Positions 51,921 to 61,167 are shown, counted from the first letter of the stretch. The stretch: 64,000 nucleotides of DNA from Streptomyces barringtoniae (GCF_020819595.1 NZ_JAJHNP010000010.1:186001-250000), one strand, 5' to 3'. Notes: generated by a model from the letters alone, not told the origin. Made by a program: numbers and translations.

Positions 51921-53987
51921 TCAGCTGGTCGTCAGGGCGGTGTCGTCCACGACGAAGCTGGTCTGCAGCGAGGAGTCCTCCACGCCGTTGAACTTCAGGG
52001 TGACCGTCTGGCCCGCCAGCGAGGACAGGTCGAAGGTCTTCTGCGCGTACCCGGAGTTCGCGTTGACGTTCGAGTACGTCGCCAGGGTGGTCGAACCGGC
52101 GGTCACCGTCAGCTTGTCGTACGCGGTGCTGCCGGTCTCGGCGGTGTCGATGTGCAGGTAGAAGGTGAGCGTGGCCTTGCAGCCGGCCGGGATCGTCACC
52201 GACTGGGACACGGTGTCGGTGTGGCTGGAGCCGTAGCCGTCGAGCCAGGCGTAGTACGAGCCGCCGTGGGCCGCCTCACCGGTGCCGTTGGTGATCACGC
52301 CGCTGGACGCGGTCCAGCCGGTGCTGCCCGACTCGAAGCCCGGGTTGGCCAGCAGCTGGGCGGAGGAGCAGGTGCCCCCGCCGGAGCCGACGGTCCAGGT
52401 GAAGGAGGTCGAGCCGGAGGCGCCGGTGGAGTCCTGCGCGCTGACCGTGACCTGGTAGGTGCCCGCGGTGGACGCCGTACCGGAGATCAGGCCGGTGGAG
52501 CTGTTGATGGACAGCCCGGTTGGCAGGCCGCTCGCGCTGTAGGTGAGGGAGGCGCCGCCGCTGTCGCTGGCCTGGATCTGCAGGCTCGCCGCGCTTCCGG
52601 TGGTGGTCGACTGGCTGCCGGGGTTGGTGACGGTCACCGTGTTGCCGCTGCTGGAGCCGGCGGTGAAGGCGGCGGTGCCGTTCGGGGTGCCCCAGCCGGT
52701 CGGGCCGTCGTAGCCGGTGCGGGCGGTGCAGAAGTACGAGGTGGAGCAGGAGCCGTTGGAGCCGCTGGTCACGTCGTACAGGTTGGAGGTGTGGGAGTAC
52801 GGGTACTTCGCCGGGTAGTCGCTCGCGCCCGGGGTGCCCGCCAGGGCGTACACGCTCGCGATGATCGGCGAGGAGGCGCTGGTGCCGCCGACCACGCCCC
52901 AGCCGGAGCCGCCGTAGGTGTCGTAGACCGCCACGCCGGTGGCCGGGTCGGCGACCGCGGAGACGTCGGCCTCCATGCGCTTGGAGCAGCCCGTGTCGGT
53001 CTGCCAGCTCGGCTTCGGGTCGTAGGCCGAGCAGCCGGAGCCGGTGCCCTCGGTGGAGTTGGTGTGCCACACCGACTCGCTCCAGCCGCGGGAGTTGGAG
53101 GCGGTGGTGAGCGCGGTGCCGCCGACGGCGGTCACGTACTGGGAGGTCGCCGGGTACTCGGCGCCGTAGGCGGAGTCACCCGAGGAGACGGTGATCGCGA
53201 CGCCCGGGTGCTTGAAGTACTGGGTGTCCTCGGTGGTCTGGGAGGACGCCTCGGAGCCGCCCCAGCTGTTGGAGACGAACTTGGCGCCGAGCGAGACCGC
53301 CTCGTTCTCGGCGATGCCGAGGTCGGTGTCGTTCGCGGAGTTGGCCTCGACCAGGATGATGCTGCAGTTCGGGCAGACCGCGCTGACCATGTCGATGTCG
53401 AGCGCCTCTTCACCGGCCCAGCCGCTGTCGTTGGTCGGCAGCGAGGTGGTGGAGCCGGTCTGGCTGACCTGCTTGAAGCAGCCGTTGGCCTTGGTGCAGG
53501 CGGACAGGCCGTAGGTGGAGCGGTAGGTGGCCAGGTCCGACTCGGCGTTGGGGTCGTTGTAGGCGTCGACGATGGCGACCGTCATGCCCGAACCGCCCGT
53601 GGTGGGCAGGTTGTAGGCGCTGTGCAGGTTGGCCGGGGAGAGGCCGGAGGGGGCCGCGGCGGCGAGCGCCGAGGCGAGCCGCTGCCTGATGTCGGTGCGG
53701 CGCTGGGCGAAGCAGGACGCGTAGCCCGGCTTGGCGGTGGCGCACAGGTGCTCGGTCGGCACCTTCTGGCCGGCCTTGCCGGTGGCGTGGAAGGTCTGCC
53801 GCTGGGGGTCGGTCAGCGCCTTGGCGTTCTGCGTGACCTTGGAGGTGTGCGGGTGCGCGGTGGCGGACTGGGCGCCGGCGGTCGGTGCGGCGACCAGTCC
53901 GGCGACGGTCAGGGCGAGCGCGGGGAAGGCGACGGCGACGAGTCTTCGCAGACTCCGTCTCCGCCGCGTCGGGCGTGACTCACGCAT
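51921..53987 (-). CDS. Secreted S53 (sedolisin) peptidase with C-terminal binding modules
   Basis: 688 residues. A signal peptide and prodomain precede the S53 catalytic domain: Glu and Asp in EEALDID (about 189-195), substrate region SWGGSEAS, and Ser in GGTSASSP (about 366). A putative Ig-like domain follows (SASGLPTGLSINSSTGLISG) and then a C-terminal carbohydrate-binding-like module (LLANPGFESGSTGW). Acts as an acid-tolerant extracellular endopeptidase. ATG 53987, no strong ribosome site. Confidence 0.92.
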   Translation of the reverse strand: MRESRPTRRRRSLRRLVAVAFPALALTVAGLVAAPTAGAQSATAHPHTSKVTQNAKALTDPQRQTFHATGKAGQKVPTEHLCATAKPGYASCFAQRRTDIRQRLASALAAAAPSGLSPANLHSAYNLPTTGGSGMTVAIVDAYNDPNAESDLATYRSTYGLSACTKANGCFKQVSQTGSTTSLPTNDSGWAGEEALDIDMVSAVCPNCSIILVEANSANDTDLGIAENEAVSLGAKFVSNSWGGSEASSQTTEDTQYFKHPGVAITVSSGDSAYGAEYPATSQYVTAVGGTALTTASNSRGWSESVWHTNSTEGTGSGCSAYDPKPSWQTDTGCSKRMEADVSAVADPATGVAVYDTYGGSGWGVVGGTSASSPIIASVYALAGTPGASDYPAKYPYSHTSNLYDVTSGSNGSCSTSYFCTARTGYDGPTGWGTPNGTAAFTAGSSSGNTVTVTNPGSQSTTTGSAASLQIQASDSGGASLTYSASGLPTGLSINSSTGLISGTASTAGTYQVTVSAQDSTGASGSTSFTWTVGSGGGTCSSAQLLANPGFESGSTGWTASSGVITNGTGEAAHGGSYYAWLDGYGSSHTDTVSQSVTIPAGCKATLTFYLHIDTAETGSTAYDKLTVTAGSTTLATYSNVNANSGYAQKTFDLSSLAGQTVTLKFNGVEDSSLQTSFVVDDTALTTS

Positions 53988-54209
53988 GGGGTACTGCCTC
54001 CGGTTGATGTGGGGTATCGCACTGGATTGGCAGGCCCGTGACGCGCGTAGCGGCGGCAGAACCGCGCAGTCATGAGCATGACACTCACAGACACCTGACA
54101 TTCCGCCGAGTGAGCGTGACATGCCAGGTGCGGGAGGAACCTAGCCTTGGCCACCGCCTGACCGGCAGTACCTCAAAGGAATTCTTTGCCCGTCCATAGG
54201 AATGACTTA

Positions 54210-54230
54210 GCCCCCTCATTAGGAGGGGGC
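54210..54230 (-). terminator. Terminator of the cysO-cysM operon
   Basis: 8-base arms gccccctc and gagggggc with a 5-base loop, 20 bases past the cysM stop on the minus strand. Confidence 0.7.
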
Positions 54231-54250
54231 CATGAGGCAGTTGGGGCGGG

Positions 54251-55201
54251 TCAGGCCCAGAGCTGGCCCTGCAGCGTCCCGATGGCCTCCTCGGTGGTGG
54301 CCGCCGTGTAGACGCCGGTGGACAGGTACTTCCAGCCGCCGTCGGCCACGATGAAGACGATGTCGGCGGGCTCCCCCGCCTTGACCGCCTTCCTGCCCAC
54401 GCCGATCGCCGCGTGCAGGGCGGCGCCCGTCGAGACGCCCGCGAAGATGCCCTCCTGCTGCAGGAGTTCACGGGTGCGGGTGACCGCGTCGGCCGAGCCG
54501 ACCGAGAAGCGGGTGGTGAGGACCGAGGCGTCGTACAGCTCGGGGACGAAGCCCTCGTCCAGGTTCCTCAGGCCGTACACCAGGTCGTCGTAGCGCGGTT
54601 CGGCGGCGACGATCTGGATGCCCGGCCGGTGCTCGCGCAGGTAGCGGCCGACGCCCATCAGGGTGCCGGTGGTGCCGAGGCCGGCCACGAAGTGGGTGAT
54701 CGAGGGGAGGTCGGCGAGGATCTCGGGGCCCGTGGTGGCGTAGTGGGCGCCGGCGTTGTCCGGGTTGCCGTACTGGTAGAGCATCACCCAGTCGGGGTGC
54801 TCGGCGGCCAGCTCCTTGGCCACGCGTACGGCGGTGTTGGAGCCGCCCGCGGCCGGGGAGGAGATGATCTCGGCGCCCCACATGCCGAGCAGGTCCCGGC
54901 GCTCCTGCGAGGTGTTCTCCGGCATCACGCACACCATGCGGTAGCCCTTGAGCTTGGCGGCCATGGCGAGGGAGATGCCGGTGTTGCCCGAGGTGGGCTC
55001 CAGGATGGTGCAGCCCGGGGTGAGCCGGCCGTCCTTCTCCGCCTGCTCGATCATGTGCAGCGCGGGACGGTCCTTGACCGAGCCGGTCGGGTTGCGGTCC
55101 TCCAGCTTCGCCCAGATGCGGACGTCGGCGGACGGCGAGAGCCGCGGCAGGCGCACCAGAGGGGTGTTGCCCACCGCGGCCAGCGGGGAGTCGTAGCGCA
55201 T
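54251..55201 (-). CDS. cysM: O-phosphoserine/CysO-dependent cysteine synthase
   Basis: 316 residues. PLP enzyme of the cysteine synthase family: NPTGSVKDRPALHM with the PLP Lys, SGNTGISLAMAAKLKGY, GAHYATTGPEIL and ADGGWKYLSTGVYTA. It sits directly after a CysO-type sulfur carrier, as in the mec-cysO-cysM locus of mycobacteria, where CysM joins carrier thiocarboxylate to O-phosphoserine. Substrate preference is inferred from context. Confidence 0.92.
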   Translation of the reverse strand: MRYDSPLAAVGNTPLVRLPRLSPSADVRIWAKLEDRNPTGSVKDRPALHMIEQAEKDGRLTPGCTILEPTSGNTGISLAMAAKLKGYRMVCVMPENTSQERRDLLGMWGAEIISSPAAGGSNTAVRVAKELAAEHPDWVMLYQYGNPDNAGAHYATTGPEILADLPSITHFVAGLGTTGTLMGVGRYLREHRPGIQIVAAEPRYDDLVYGLRNLDEGFVPELYDASVLTTRFSVGSADAVTRTRELLQQEGIFAGVSTGAALHAAIGVGRKAVKAGEPADIVFIVADGGWKYLSTGVYTAATTEEAIGTLQGQLWA

Positions 55202-55218
55202 CGCTGCTCAGCGACCGA

Positions 55219-55497
55219 TCAGCGCATGCCGCCGGCGACGGCCGGCAGGATCGTCACGGTGTCGCCGTCCGACAGCTTGGTGTCGATGCCGTCGATGAAG
55301 CGGACGTCCTCGTCGTTCAGGTACACGTTGACGAAGCGGCGCAGCTTGCCCTCGTCCACGATGCGGGCCTGGATGCCCGCGTGCCGGGTCTCGAGGTCGG
55401 CGAACAGCTCGGCGAGGGTGTTCCCGCTGCCCTCCACCGCCTTCTGGCCGTCCGTGTACGTGCGGAGGATGGTCGGGATGCGGACCTCGATGGCCAT
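55219..55497 (-). CDS. cysO: CysO-like sulfur-carrier protein ending in GGMR
   Basis: 92 residues with the ubiquitin-like ThiS/MoaD fold: EVRIPTILRTYTDGQKAVEG, KLRRFVNVYLNDEDVRFIDG and VTILPAVAGGMR. The mycobacterial CysO ends in GG; here two residues (MR) follow, so C-terminal processing must come before activation. It lies 17 bases before cysM. AGGAGCC precedes the ATG. Confidence 0.92.
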   Translation of the reverse strand: MAIEVRIPTILRTYTDGQKAVEGSGNTLAELFADLETRHAGIQARIVDEGKLRRFVNVYLNDEDVRFIDGIDTKLSDGDTVTILPAVAGGMR

Positions 55498-55537
55498 GGC
55501 TCAGGGCTCCTGTCGGAAGGTGTCGTCGGTTCGGTCA

Positions 55538-55558
55538 GGCGCGCGGCGGCGGCGCGCC
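55538..55558 (-). promoter_or_regulatory. Hairpin between leader peptide and cysO, likely attenuator
   Basis: 7-base all-GC arms ggcgcgc and gcgcgcc with a 7-base loop, midway between the leader-peptide stop and the cysO start. Could act with the leader to control cysO-cysM. Confidence 0.5.
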
Positions 55559-55592
55559 GCGGCTCAATGCCGGACGGCGGCAGCGGGGTGGA

Positions 55593-55688
55593 TCAACAGA
55601 TGGCGCTGTTCAGCCTGCACAGATCGACGTGCAGCCGCGCCACGAGCAGCGTGCCCGGCGCCTTCTCGCTCACGTCGTTCAGAACCAT
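55593..55688 (-). CDS. Cysteine-type leader peptide upstream of cysO-cysM
   Basis: 31 residues ending LLVARLHVDLCRLNSAIC. This RLHVDL motif with terminal Cys is, as I recall, a conserved actinobacterial leader-peptide family found ahead of sulfur and cysteine genes. The last codon before the stop is Cys, so ribosome stalling on Cys-tRNA shortage could relieve a downstream hairpin. Positioned 95 bases before cysO. ATG 55688 with CGATGAG upstream. Confidence 0.8.
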   Translation of the reverse strand: MVLNDVSEKAPGTLLVARLHVDLCRLNSAIC

Positions 55689-55767
55689 GCGCTCATCGTA
55701 ACGATTCCCGGTCCGGCCATCGGAGTGTGATCTCGCATGCTGGATGAAATCTGACCGGATCGCGGGA

Positions 55768-56190
55768 TCAGTAGGAGTCCACGACCCTGACCTCCTCCTC
55801 GGTGACCTCGCCGTCCACGATCCGGAAGGAGCGGAACTGGAAGTCGCCGAGGTCGTCGGTGTCCCGGGTGGAGACCAGGACGTAGTGGGCACCGGGCTCG
55901 TTGGCGTAGGAGATGTCGGTGCGGGAGGGGTAGGCCTCGGTGGCGGTGTGGGAGTGGTAGATGACCACCGGGTCCTCGTCGCGGTCGTCCAGCTCGCGGT
56001 AGAGCTTGAGCAGGTCGCCGGAGTCGAACTCGTAGAAGGTCGGCGACATCGCCGCGTTCAGCATGGGGATGAAGCGCTCGGGGCGGTCCGAGCCCGCAGG
56101 GCCCGCCACGACGCCGCACGCCTCGTCGGGGTGGTCCTTGCGCGCGTGGGCGACGATCCGGTCGACGAGGGCCTGGGTGATGGTCAGCAT
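55768..56190 (-). CDS. mec: Mec-type JAMM metallopeptidase acting on CysO
   Basis: 140 residues, JAMM/MPN+ zinc peptidase: EACGVVAGPAGS with the catalytic Glu region, then HSHTATEAYPSRTD (His-x-His and Asp ligands). In mycobacteria Mec releases cysteine from CysO. Here the same gene trio (mec, cysO, cysM) is in order, separated by the leader peptide. It could also trim the extra MR from CysO. Start ATG 56190. Confidence 0.9.
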   Translation of the reverse strand: MLTITQALVDRIVAHARKDHPDEACGVVAGPAGSDRPERFIPMLNAAMSPTFYEFDSGDLLKLYRELDDRDEDPVVIYHSHTATEAYPSRTDISYANEPGAHYVLVSTRDTDDLGDFQFRSFRIVDGEVTEEEVRVVDSY

Positions 56191-56210
56191 GTCCGTCAGG
56201 ATAAGCAGAA

Positions 56211-56247
56211 GGGCCGTTCCGTACCGAGGGTTGGTACGGAACGGCCC
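56211..56247 (-). terminator. Terminator of the AnsP-like permease gene
   Basis: 15-base perfect arms gggccgttccgtacc and ggtacggaacggccc with loop gagggtt, 76 bases past the permease stop on the minus strand and before mec. Confidence 0.88.
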
Positions 56248-56323
56248 ATATGCCGGACGTCCTGAGCGGCAGCCGCGCGGGGCACCACGAGAGCCCCGTG
56301 CGGCCGGACGTCCCTGGGGATGG

Positions 56324-57760
56324 TCAGCGCTTGCGGAAGGCCGCGGCCTCCGGGTTGCGGCGCCTGAGCACCCAGTAGGAGACGCCGAGGATCGCGGCCC
56401 ACAGCGGAGCACAGTAAAGCGACACCCGGGCGTCCTTGTCGATGCCCATGAGCACGATCACCATGAAGATGAACGCCAGCGCGAAGACGCTCGTGTACGG
56501 CGCTCCAGGCGCGCGGAACTCGCTCTGCGGCAGCAGCCCGCGGTTCGCCTTCGCCCGGTAGCGGATCTGGCAGACCAGGATGACGATCCACGCCCACATG
56601 CCGGAGATGGTCGCGAAGGACACCACGTAGTCGAACGCCTTGCCCGGCCACTGGTAGTTGATCCAGACACCGACCAGCATCAGCGCGGCGGAGAACGTGG
56701 TGCCGGCCAGCGGGGTACCGCTGCGTGTCAGCTTGGTGAAGAACTTCGGGCCCTGGCTGTTGAGCGCCAGGTCGCGCAGCATGCGGCCGGTGGAGTACAT
56801 GCCGGAGTTGCAGGAGGACAGCGCGGCCGTGAGGACGACGAAGTTCACGATGCCGGCGCCCGCGGCGAGGCCCATCTTCTGGAAGGCGGCGACGAACGGG
56901 CTCACGCCCGGGTGGAAGCTGGTCCACGGCACGACGGACAGGATCATGATCAGCGCGCCGACGTAGAAGACGGCGATGCGCCACGGCACGGTGTTGATCG
57001 CCTTCGGCAGCACCTTCTTGGGGTCCTTGGACTCGCCCGCGGTGACACCGACCAGCTCGACGGCGAGGAAGGCGAACATGACCATCTGCAGGGTCATCAG
57101 CGTGTTGCCGACGCCGTGCGGGAAGAAGCCGCCGTCGTTCCACAGGTGGCTGACCGAGGCGGTCTTGCCCGCGTCGGAGAAGCCGATGGTCAGGATGCCG
57201 GCGCAGATCAGGATCATGCCGATGATCGCGGTGACCTTGACCATGGAGAACCAGAACTCCAGCTCACCGAAGAGCTTCACGGAGATCAGGTTGGCGGCGT
57301 ACAGCACGATCGTGAAGATCAGCGCCGAGACCCACTGCGGGAAGTCGAACCAGTACGTCATGTATTCGGCCGCGGCCGTGACCTCGGTGATGCCGGTGAC
57401 CACCCAGAACAGCCAGTACGTCCACCCGGTCACAAAGCCCGCGAAGGGGCCGATGAACTCGCGCGCGTACTCCGAGAAGGAGCCCGACACCGGGCGGTAC
57501 ATCAGCAGCTCACCGAGCGCGCGCATGATCAGGAAGATGACGAGGCCCGCGATGGCGTACGCCAGGATCAGGCTGGGGCCGGCCTTGGAAATGCCCTTGC
57601 CCGCGCCGAGGAACAGGCCGGTGCCGATGGCCCCGCCGATGGCGATCATCTGGATCTGCCGGGACCCGAGCCCGCGCTGATACCCCTCGCCGCCCTCGCC
57701 GTCCGCTGTCCGCGTGGCCTCTTCGCCGTCGCGATGCTGGTCGACCTGCGCTGAGGTCAT
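56324..57760 (-). CDS. APC-family amino acid permease (AnsP/asparagine-like)
   Basis: 478 residues with 12 helices. Typical amino acid permease start RQIQMIAIGGAIGTGLFLGA, then MRALGELLMYRPVSGSFSEY, TGITEVTAAAEYMTYW, ELVGVTAGESKDP and VLTAALSSCNSGMYSTGRML. The sequence follows AnsP-type asparagine permeases closely by memory, but asparagine specificity is not proven. ATG 57760; a 342-bp leader region precedes it. Confidence 0.88.
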   Translation of the reverse strand: MTSAQVDQHRDGEEATRTADGEGGEGYQRGLGSRQIQMIAIGGAIGTGLFLGAGKGISKAGPSLILAYAIAGLVIFLIMRALGELLMYRPVSGSFSEYAREFIGPFAGFVTGWTYWLFWVVTGITEVTAAAEYMTYWFDFPQWVSALIFTIVLYAANLISVKLFGELEFWFSMVKVTAIIGMILICAGILTIGFSDAGKTASVSHLWNDGGFFPHGVGNTLMTLQMVMFAFLAVELVGVTAGESKDPKKVLPKAINTVPWRIAVFYVGALIMILSVVPWTSFHPGVSPFVAAFQKMGLAAGAGIVNFVVLTAALSSCNSGMYSTGRMLRDLALNSQGPKFFTKLTRSGTPLAGTTFSAALMLVGVWINYQWPGKAFDYVVSFATISGMWAWIVILVCQIRYRAKANRGLLPQSEFRAPGAPYTSVFALAFIFMVIVLMGIDKDARVSLYCAPLWAAILGVSYWVLRRRNPEAAAFRKR

Positions 57761-58102
57761 GTGTGGTGCGCCTTTCTCCATGCCGACCCGGGCCTTTGCG
57801 TCGGCCGCGGATCGGGTTTCGATCCCCCCGGATTGATGGAGCCGGGCGGGATTCGCGATCCCGCCCCCTGCCTGGCCGACGGTCGTCGGCTCGGTGGCGC
57901 ACCCGGCCGAACATGGGTGGTGTTGGCCGGGCGGTCGTGAAGATTTATCACGGCCGCAATATTGATCACGGAGGCGAGTTGTGACGCACCCCACAGGGAA
58001 AGACGGACAAAGAACCCTCGAATGCGGCAAACCAGGCCGCAACGGTGACGGGATCGTTATCCGGATTTGAGCGTCCGCTGAGCGAACGCAAAAGGGCTGA
58101 GA
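57761..58102. other. 342-bp gap: leader and promoter region of the permease
   Basis: No gene. It holds a hairpin gggcgggat-tcgcg-atcccgccc (57844-57866) close to the permease start, and an AT-rich stretch with tgatcaatatt on the minus strand near 57955 that suits a promoter. The right 70 bases are the tail of the DUF2017 transcript. Confidence 0.5.
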
Positions 58103-58708
58103 TTACGACATAAGGGTCGTCACCAGGGTCTCCTGGAGGCCGCCCAGCCACAGATACGCCATGACCATCGGCTTGCGCGGGTCCTCGTCCGGGAGCCGGT
58201 ACAGCAGGTCGGTGTCGTCCTCGTCGGTGATCTCCAGCCGGGCACCGATCGCGAGACGGAGATCGTTGAGGGCGCCCAGCCACCGCCTGGACTCCTCCGG
58301 CGACAGGTTCAGCACCGCCCCGCCCTCGTCGACCGGCGCCAGCGCGTCGAGGCTGCGGATCACCGCGAGCGCGTTCTCCCGCTTGCCGGCCCTCAGGTCG
58401 TTCTCGGTGTAGCGGCGGAACTCGGCGGAGTGGGCCCGCCGCTCCTCGGCCTGGGCGGGCGAGTCCGGGGCCTGCTCGGGGTCGCTGTAGGCATCGGGGA
58501 AGAGCCTTCTGAGCACCGGGTCGGCGGGCGGCTCGCTCGGGCCCTCCGCGAACAGCTCGGCGAGCGGGTCCTTCGAGCTGTCGGCGCCCGGCCCGGGGCC
58601 GATGAGCTCCAGCAACTGGACGGCCAGCGACCGGATGATGGAGATCTCGACGTCGTCGAGTGCGACGGCCGCGCCGCCGCCGGGGAGCGGTTCGAAATGT
58701 CCGGGCAT
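58103..58708 (-). CDS. DUF2017 protein, ClpS partner gene
   Basis: 201 residues of DUF2017: DDVEISIIRSLAVQLLELIG, ADPVLRRLFPDAYSDPEQA, NLSPEESRRWLGALNDLRLA and MVMAYLWLGGLQETLV. The family is actinobacterial, almost always next to clpS, and of unknown function. It starts 42 bases after the ClpS stop, likely one operon. Confidence 0.9.
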   Translation of the reverse strand: MPGHFEPLPGGGAAVALDDVEISIIRSLAVQLLELIGPGPGADSSKDPLAELFAEGPSEPPADPVLRRLFPDAYSDPEQAPDSPAQAEERRAHSAEFRRYTENDLRAGKRENALAVIRSLDALAPVDEGGAVLNLSPEESRRWLGALNDLRLAIGARLEITDEDDTDLLYRLPDEDPRKPMVMAYLWLGGLQETLVTTLMS

Positions 58709-58750
58709 GTAAATGGGTTCGCTACTTCCGGTCCTGCGGACGGGGGCGGG

Positions 58751-59068
58751 TCATTTCCGGTCCTGCTGGAGGGTGGCCCACAGACCGTAGCCGTGCATCG
58801 CCTGCACGTCGCGTTCCATCTCCTCGCGCGTGCCGCTGGAGACGACCGCCCGGCCCTTGTGGTGGACGTCGAGCATGAGCTTGGTGGCCTTGTCCTTGGT
58901 GTAGCCGAAGTACGTCTGGAAGACGTACGTCACGTAGCTCATGAGGTTGACCGGGTCGTTGTGCACGATGGTGACCCAGGGGACGTCGGGCTCGGGTACG
59001 GCGAAGACCTCCTCCGCCGACTCGGTGCGTTCGATCTCTACGGGCGCGGGTGACGTCACAGTGCCCAT
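58751..59068 (-). CDS. clpS: ATP-dependent Clp protease adaptor ClpS
   Basis: 105 residues. ClpS binds N-degron substrates and hands them to ClpA/ClpC. The domain runs VPWVTIVHNDPVNLMSYVTY (N-degron pocket), FGYTKDKATKLMLDVHHKGR and VQAMHGYGLWATL. ATG 59068 marks the natural N terminus. Divergent from pncB. Confidence 0.95.
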   Translation of the reverse strand: MGTVTSPAPVEIERTESAEEVFAVPEPDVPWVTIVHNDPVNLMSYVTYVFQTYFGYTKDKATKLMLDVHHKGRAVVSSGTREEMERDVQAMHGYGLWATLQQDRK

Positions 59069-59125
59069 GCTGCCACGGAGCCCGGAAATCGTCACACCGA
59101 CGAAAAGGGAGTACGATCGGTTGCC

Positions 59126-60472
59126 ATGAACACAGCGGACCTTGGGCTGCCGGTGGATGTTCCCTCGACGGCGCTCTTCACGGACCAGTACGAGCTGACG
59201 ATGCTGCAGGCCGCCCTGAAGGCGGGTACGGCCGAACGGCGGAGCGTGTTCGAGGTCTTCACCCGGCGGCTGCCGGACGGGCGGCGCTACGGCGTGGTGG
59301 CGGGCACCGGGCGCGTGCTGGACGCGGTGGAGAACTTCCGCTTCGACGCGGACGTCCTCGGCTTCCTGCGCGAGCGGAGGATCGTCGACGAGCAGACCCT
59401 GAACTGGCTCGCCGACTACCGCTTCGGCGGGGACGTCTGGGGCTACCCCGAGGGCGAGGTGTACTTCCCCGGCTCGCCGATCATGCGCGTCGAGGGCACC
59501 TTCGCCGAGTGCGTGCTGCTGGAGACGGTGATCCTCTCGATCCTCAACCACGACTCCGCGATCGCCGCGGCCGCCTCGCGGATGGCCTCCGCCGCAGGCG
59601 AGCGCCCGCTGATCGAGATGGGCGCCCGCCGCACCCACGAGCTGGCCGCGGTCGCCGCCGCCCGCGCCGCGTACGTCGGCGGCTTCGCGACCACCTCCGA
59701 CCTGGCGGCCGGCTTCCGTTACGGCATCCCGACCGTCGGCACCTCCGCCCACGCCTTCACCCTGCTCCACGACCGCGAGCGGGACGCCTTCCAGGCGCAG
59801 GTCGACACCCTCGGCCGGGGCACCACCCTGCTCGTGGACACCTACGACGTCGCCGAGGCCGTCCGTACGGCGGTGGAGGTGGCCGGCCCCGAGCTGGGCG
59901 CGGTCCGCATCGACTCCGGCGACCTGCTGCTCGTGGCGCACCGGGTGCGCCAGCAGCTGGACGAGCTGGGTGCCACGAACACCAAGATCGTGGTCACCTC
60001 CGACCTGGACGAATACGCGATCGCCTCGCTCGCCGCAGCTCCCGTGGACGCGTACGGCGTCGGCACCCAGCTGGTCACCGGCTCCGGGCACCCAACCGCC
60101 GCCATGGTCTACAAACTGGTCGCCCGCGCCGAGGCCGCCGACCCGAAGGCACCGCTCGTGCCGGTCGCGAAGAAGTCCAGCGGCGGCAAGACCTCCGTGG
60201 GGGGCCGCAAGTGGGCGGCGCGCCGGCTGGACGAGGACGGGGTGGCGGAGGCCGAGGTCGTGGGCACCGGCGCGGTACCGGCGGAGCTCGCCGACCGCCA
60301 GCTCCTGGTCCAGCTGATCAAGGGCGGGGACGTCGTCGCCCGCGAACCCCTGGACGTGCCCCGGGACCGCCACATCGCCGCCCGCGCGAACCTGCCGCTG
60401 TCCGCGACCCAGCTCTCCCGAGGGGAACCCGTCCTTCCGACGGAGTACGTCAACGGGCGCTCGGGTAGCTAG
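59126..60472 (+). CDS. pncB: Nicotinate phosphoribosyltransferase
   Basis: 448 residues. It converts nicotinate plus PRPP to NaMN in NAD salvage. Family text: DQYELTMLQAALKAGTAER, MGARRTHELAAVAAARAAYV, FGIPTVGTSAHAF-like text (GIPTVGTSAHAFTLL), and RIDSGDLLLVAHRVRQQLDE. It lies 98 bases before pncA in the same direction, and the two form the salvage pair. Confidence 0.95.
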   Translation: MNTADLGLPVDVPSTALFTDQYELTMLQAALKAGTAERRSVFEVFTRRLPDGRRYGVVAGTGRVLDAVENFRFDADVLGFLRERRIVDEQTLNWLADYRFGGDVWGYPEGEVYFPGSPIMRVEGTFAECVLLETVILSILNHDSAIAAAASRMASAAGERPLIEMGARRTHELAAVAAARAAYVGGFATTSDLAAGFRYGIPTVGTSAHAFTLLHDRERDAFQAQVDTLGRGTTLLVDTYDVAEAVRTAVEVAGPELGAVRIDSGDLLLVAHRVRQQLDELGATNTKIVVTSDLDEYAIASLAAAPVDAYGVGTQLVTGSGHPTAAMVYKLVARAEAADPKAPLVPVAKKSSGGKTSVGGRKWAARRLDEDGVAEAEVVGTGAVPAELADRQLLVQLIKGGDVVAREPLDVPRDRHIAARANLPLSATQLSRGEPVLPTEYVNGRSGS

Positions 60473-60570
60473 AGCGGGACCGCCGCCCGTCCGCGCCCCA
60501 CGCCCCCTCCCCTACGGGGCCGTAAGTCTCTAGGCTCAGTTACTTACACCTCAGTCGAAGGACACCCACC

Positions 60571-61164
60571 ATGCGCCGCGCCTTGATCGTCGTAGATGTA
60601 CAGAACGACTTCTGCGAGGGGGGCAGCCTCGCGGTGGCCGGAGGCGCGGACGTGGCCGCCGCCGTCACCGAGCTGATCGGCCAGGCGGCGGGCACCGGAT
60701 ACCGCCATGTGGTGGCCACCCGGGACCACCACATCGCGCCCGGCGGCCACTTCGCCGACAACCCCGACTTCGTCCGCTCCTGGCCCGCGCACTGTGTCGC
60801 GGGCACGGAGGGGGTGGGCTTCCACCCCAACTTCGCCCCCGCCGTCGCCTCCGGCGCGGTCGACGCGGTCTTCTCCAAGGGGGAGTACTCGGCGGCCTAC
60901 AGCGGCTTCGAGGGCAAGGAGGAGAACGGCACCTCTCTGGCCGACTGGCTCCGCGCCCGCCACATCGACGAGGTCGACGTGGTCGGCATAGCCACGGACC
61001 ACTGCGTACGCGCCACCGCACTGGACGCGGTGCGGGAGGGCTTCCGCACCCAGGTCCTGCTGGACCTGACGGCCGGGGTGGCTCCGGAGACGACGGAGAG
61101 GGCCCTGGAGGAGATGCGGGAGGCGGGCGTGGAACTGACGGGCAAGCCCGTGGTCAGTGGCTGA
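60571..61164 (+). CDS. pncA: Nicotinamidase (isochorismatase family)
   Basis: 197 residues. Catalytic Asp in VVDVQNDFCEGGSL, metal ligands in TRDHHIAPGGHF, the Lys in FSKGEYSAAYSGFEG and the catalytic Cys in IATDHCVRATALDAV. It hydrolyses nicotinamide to nicotinate, the substrate of the PncB enzyme just upstream. Full length. Confidence 0.95.
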   Translation: MRRALIVVDVQNDFCEGGSLAVAGGADVAAAVTELIGQAAGTGYRHVVATRDHHIAPGGHFADNPDFVRSWPAHCVAGTEGVGFHPNFAPAVASGAVDAVFSKGEYSAAYSGFEGKEENGTSLADWLRARHIDEVDVVGIATDHCVRATALDAVREGFRTQVLLDLTAGVAPETTERALEEMREAGVELTGKPVVSG

Positions 61165-61167
61165 GGG

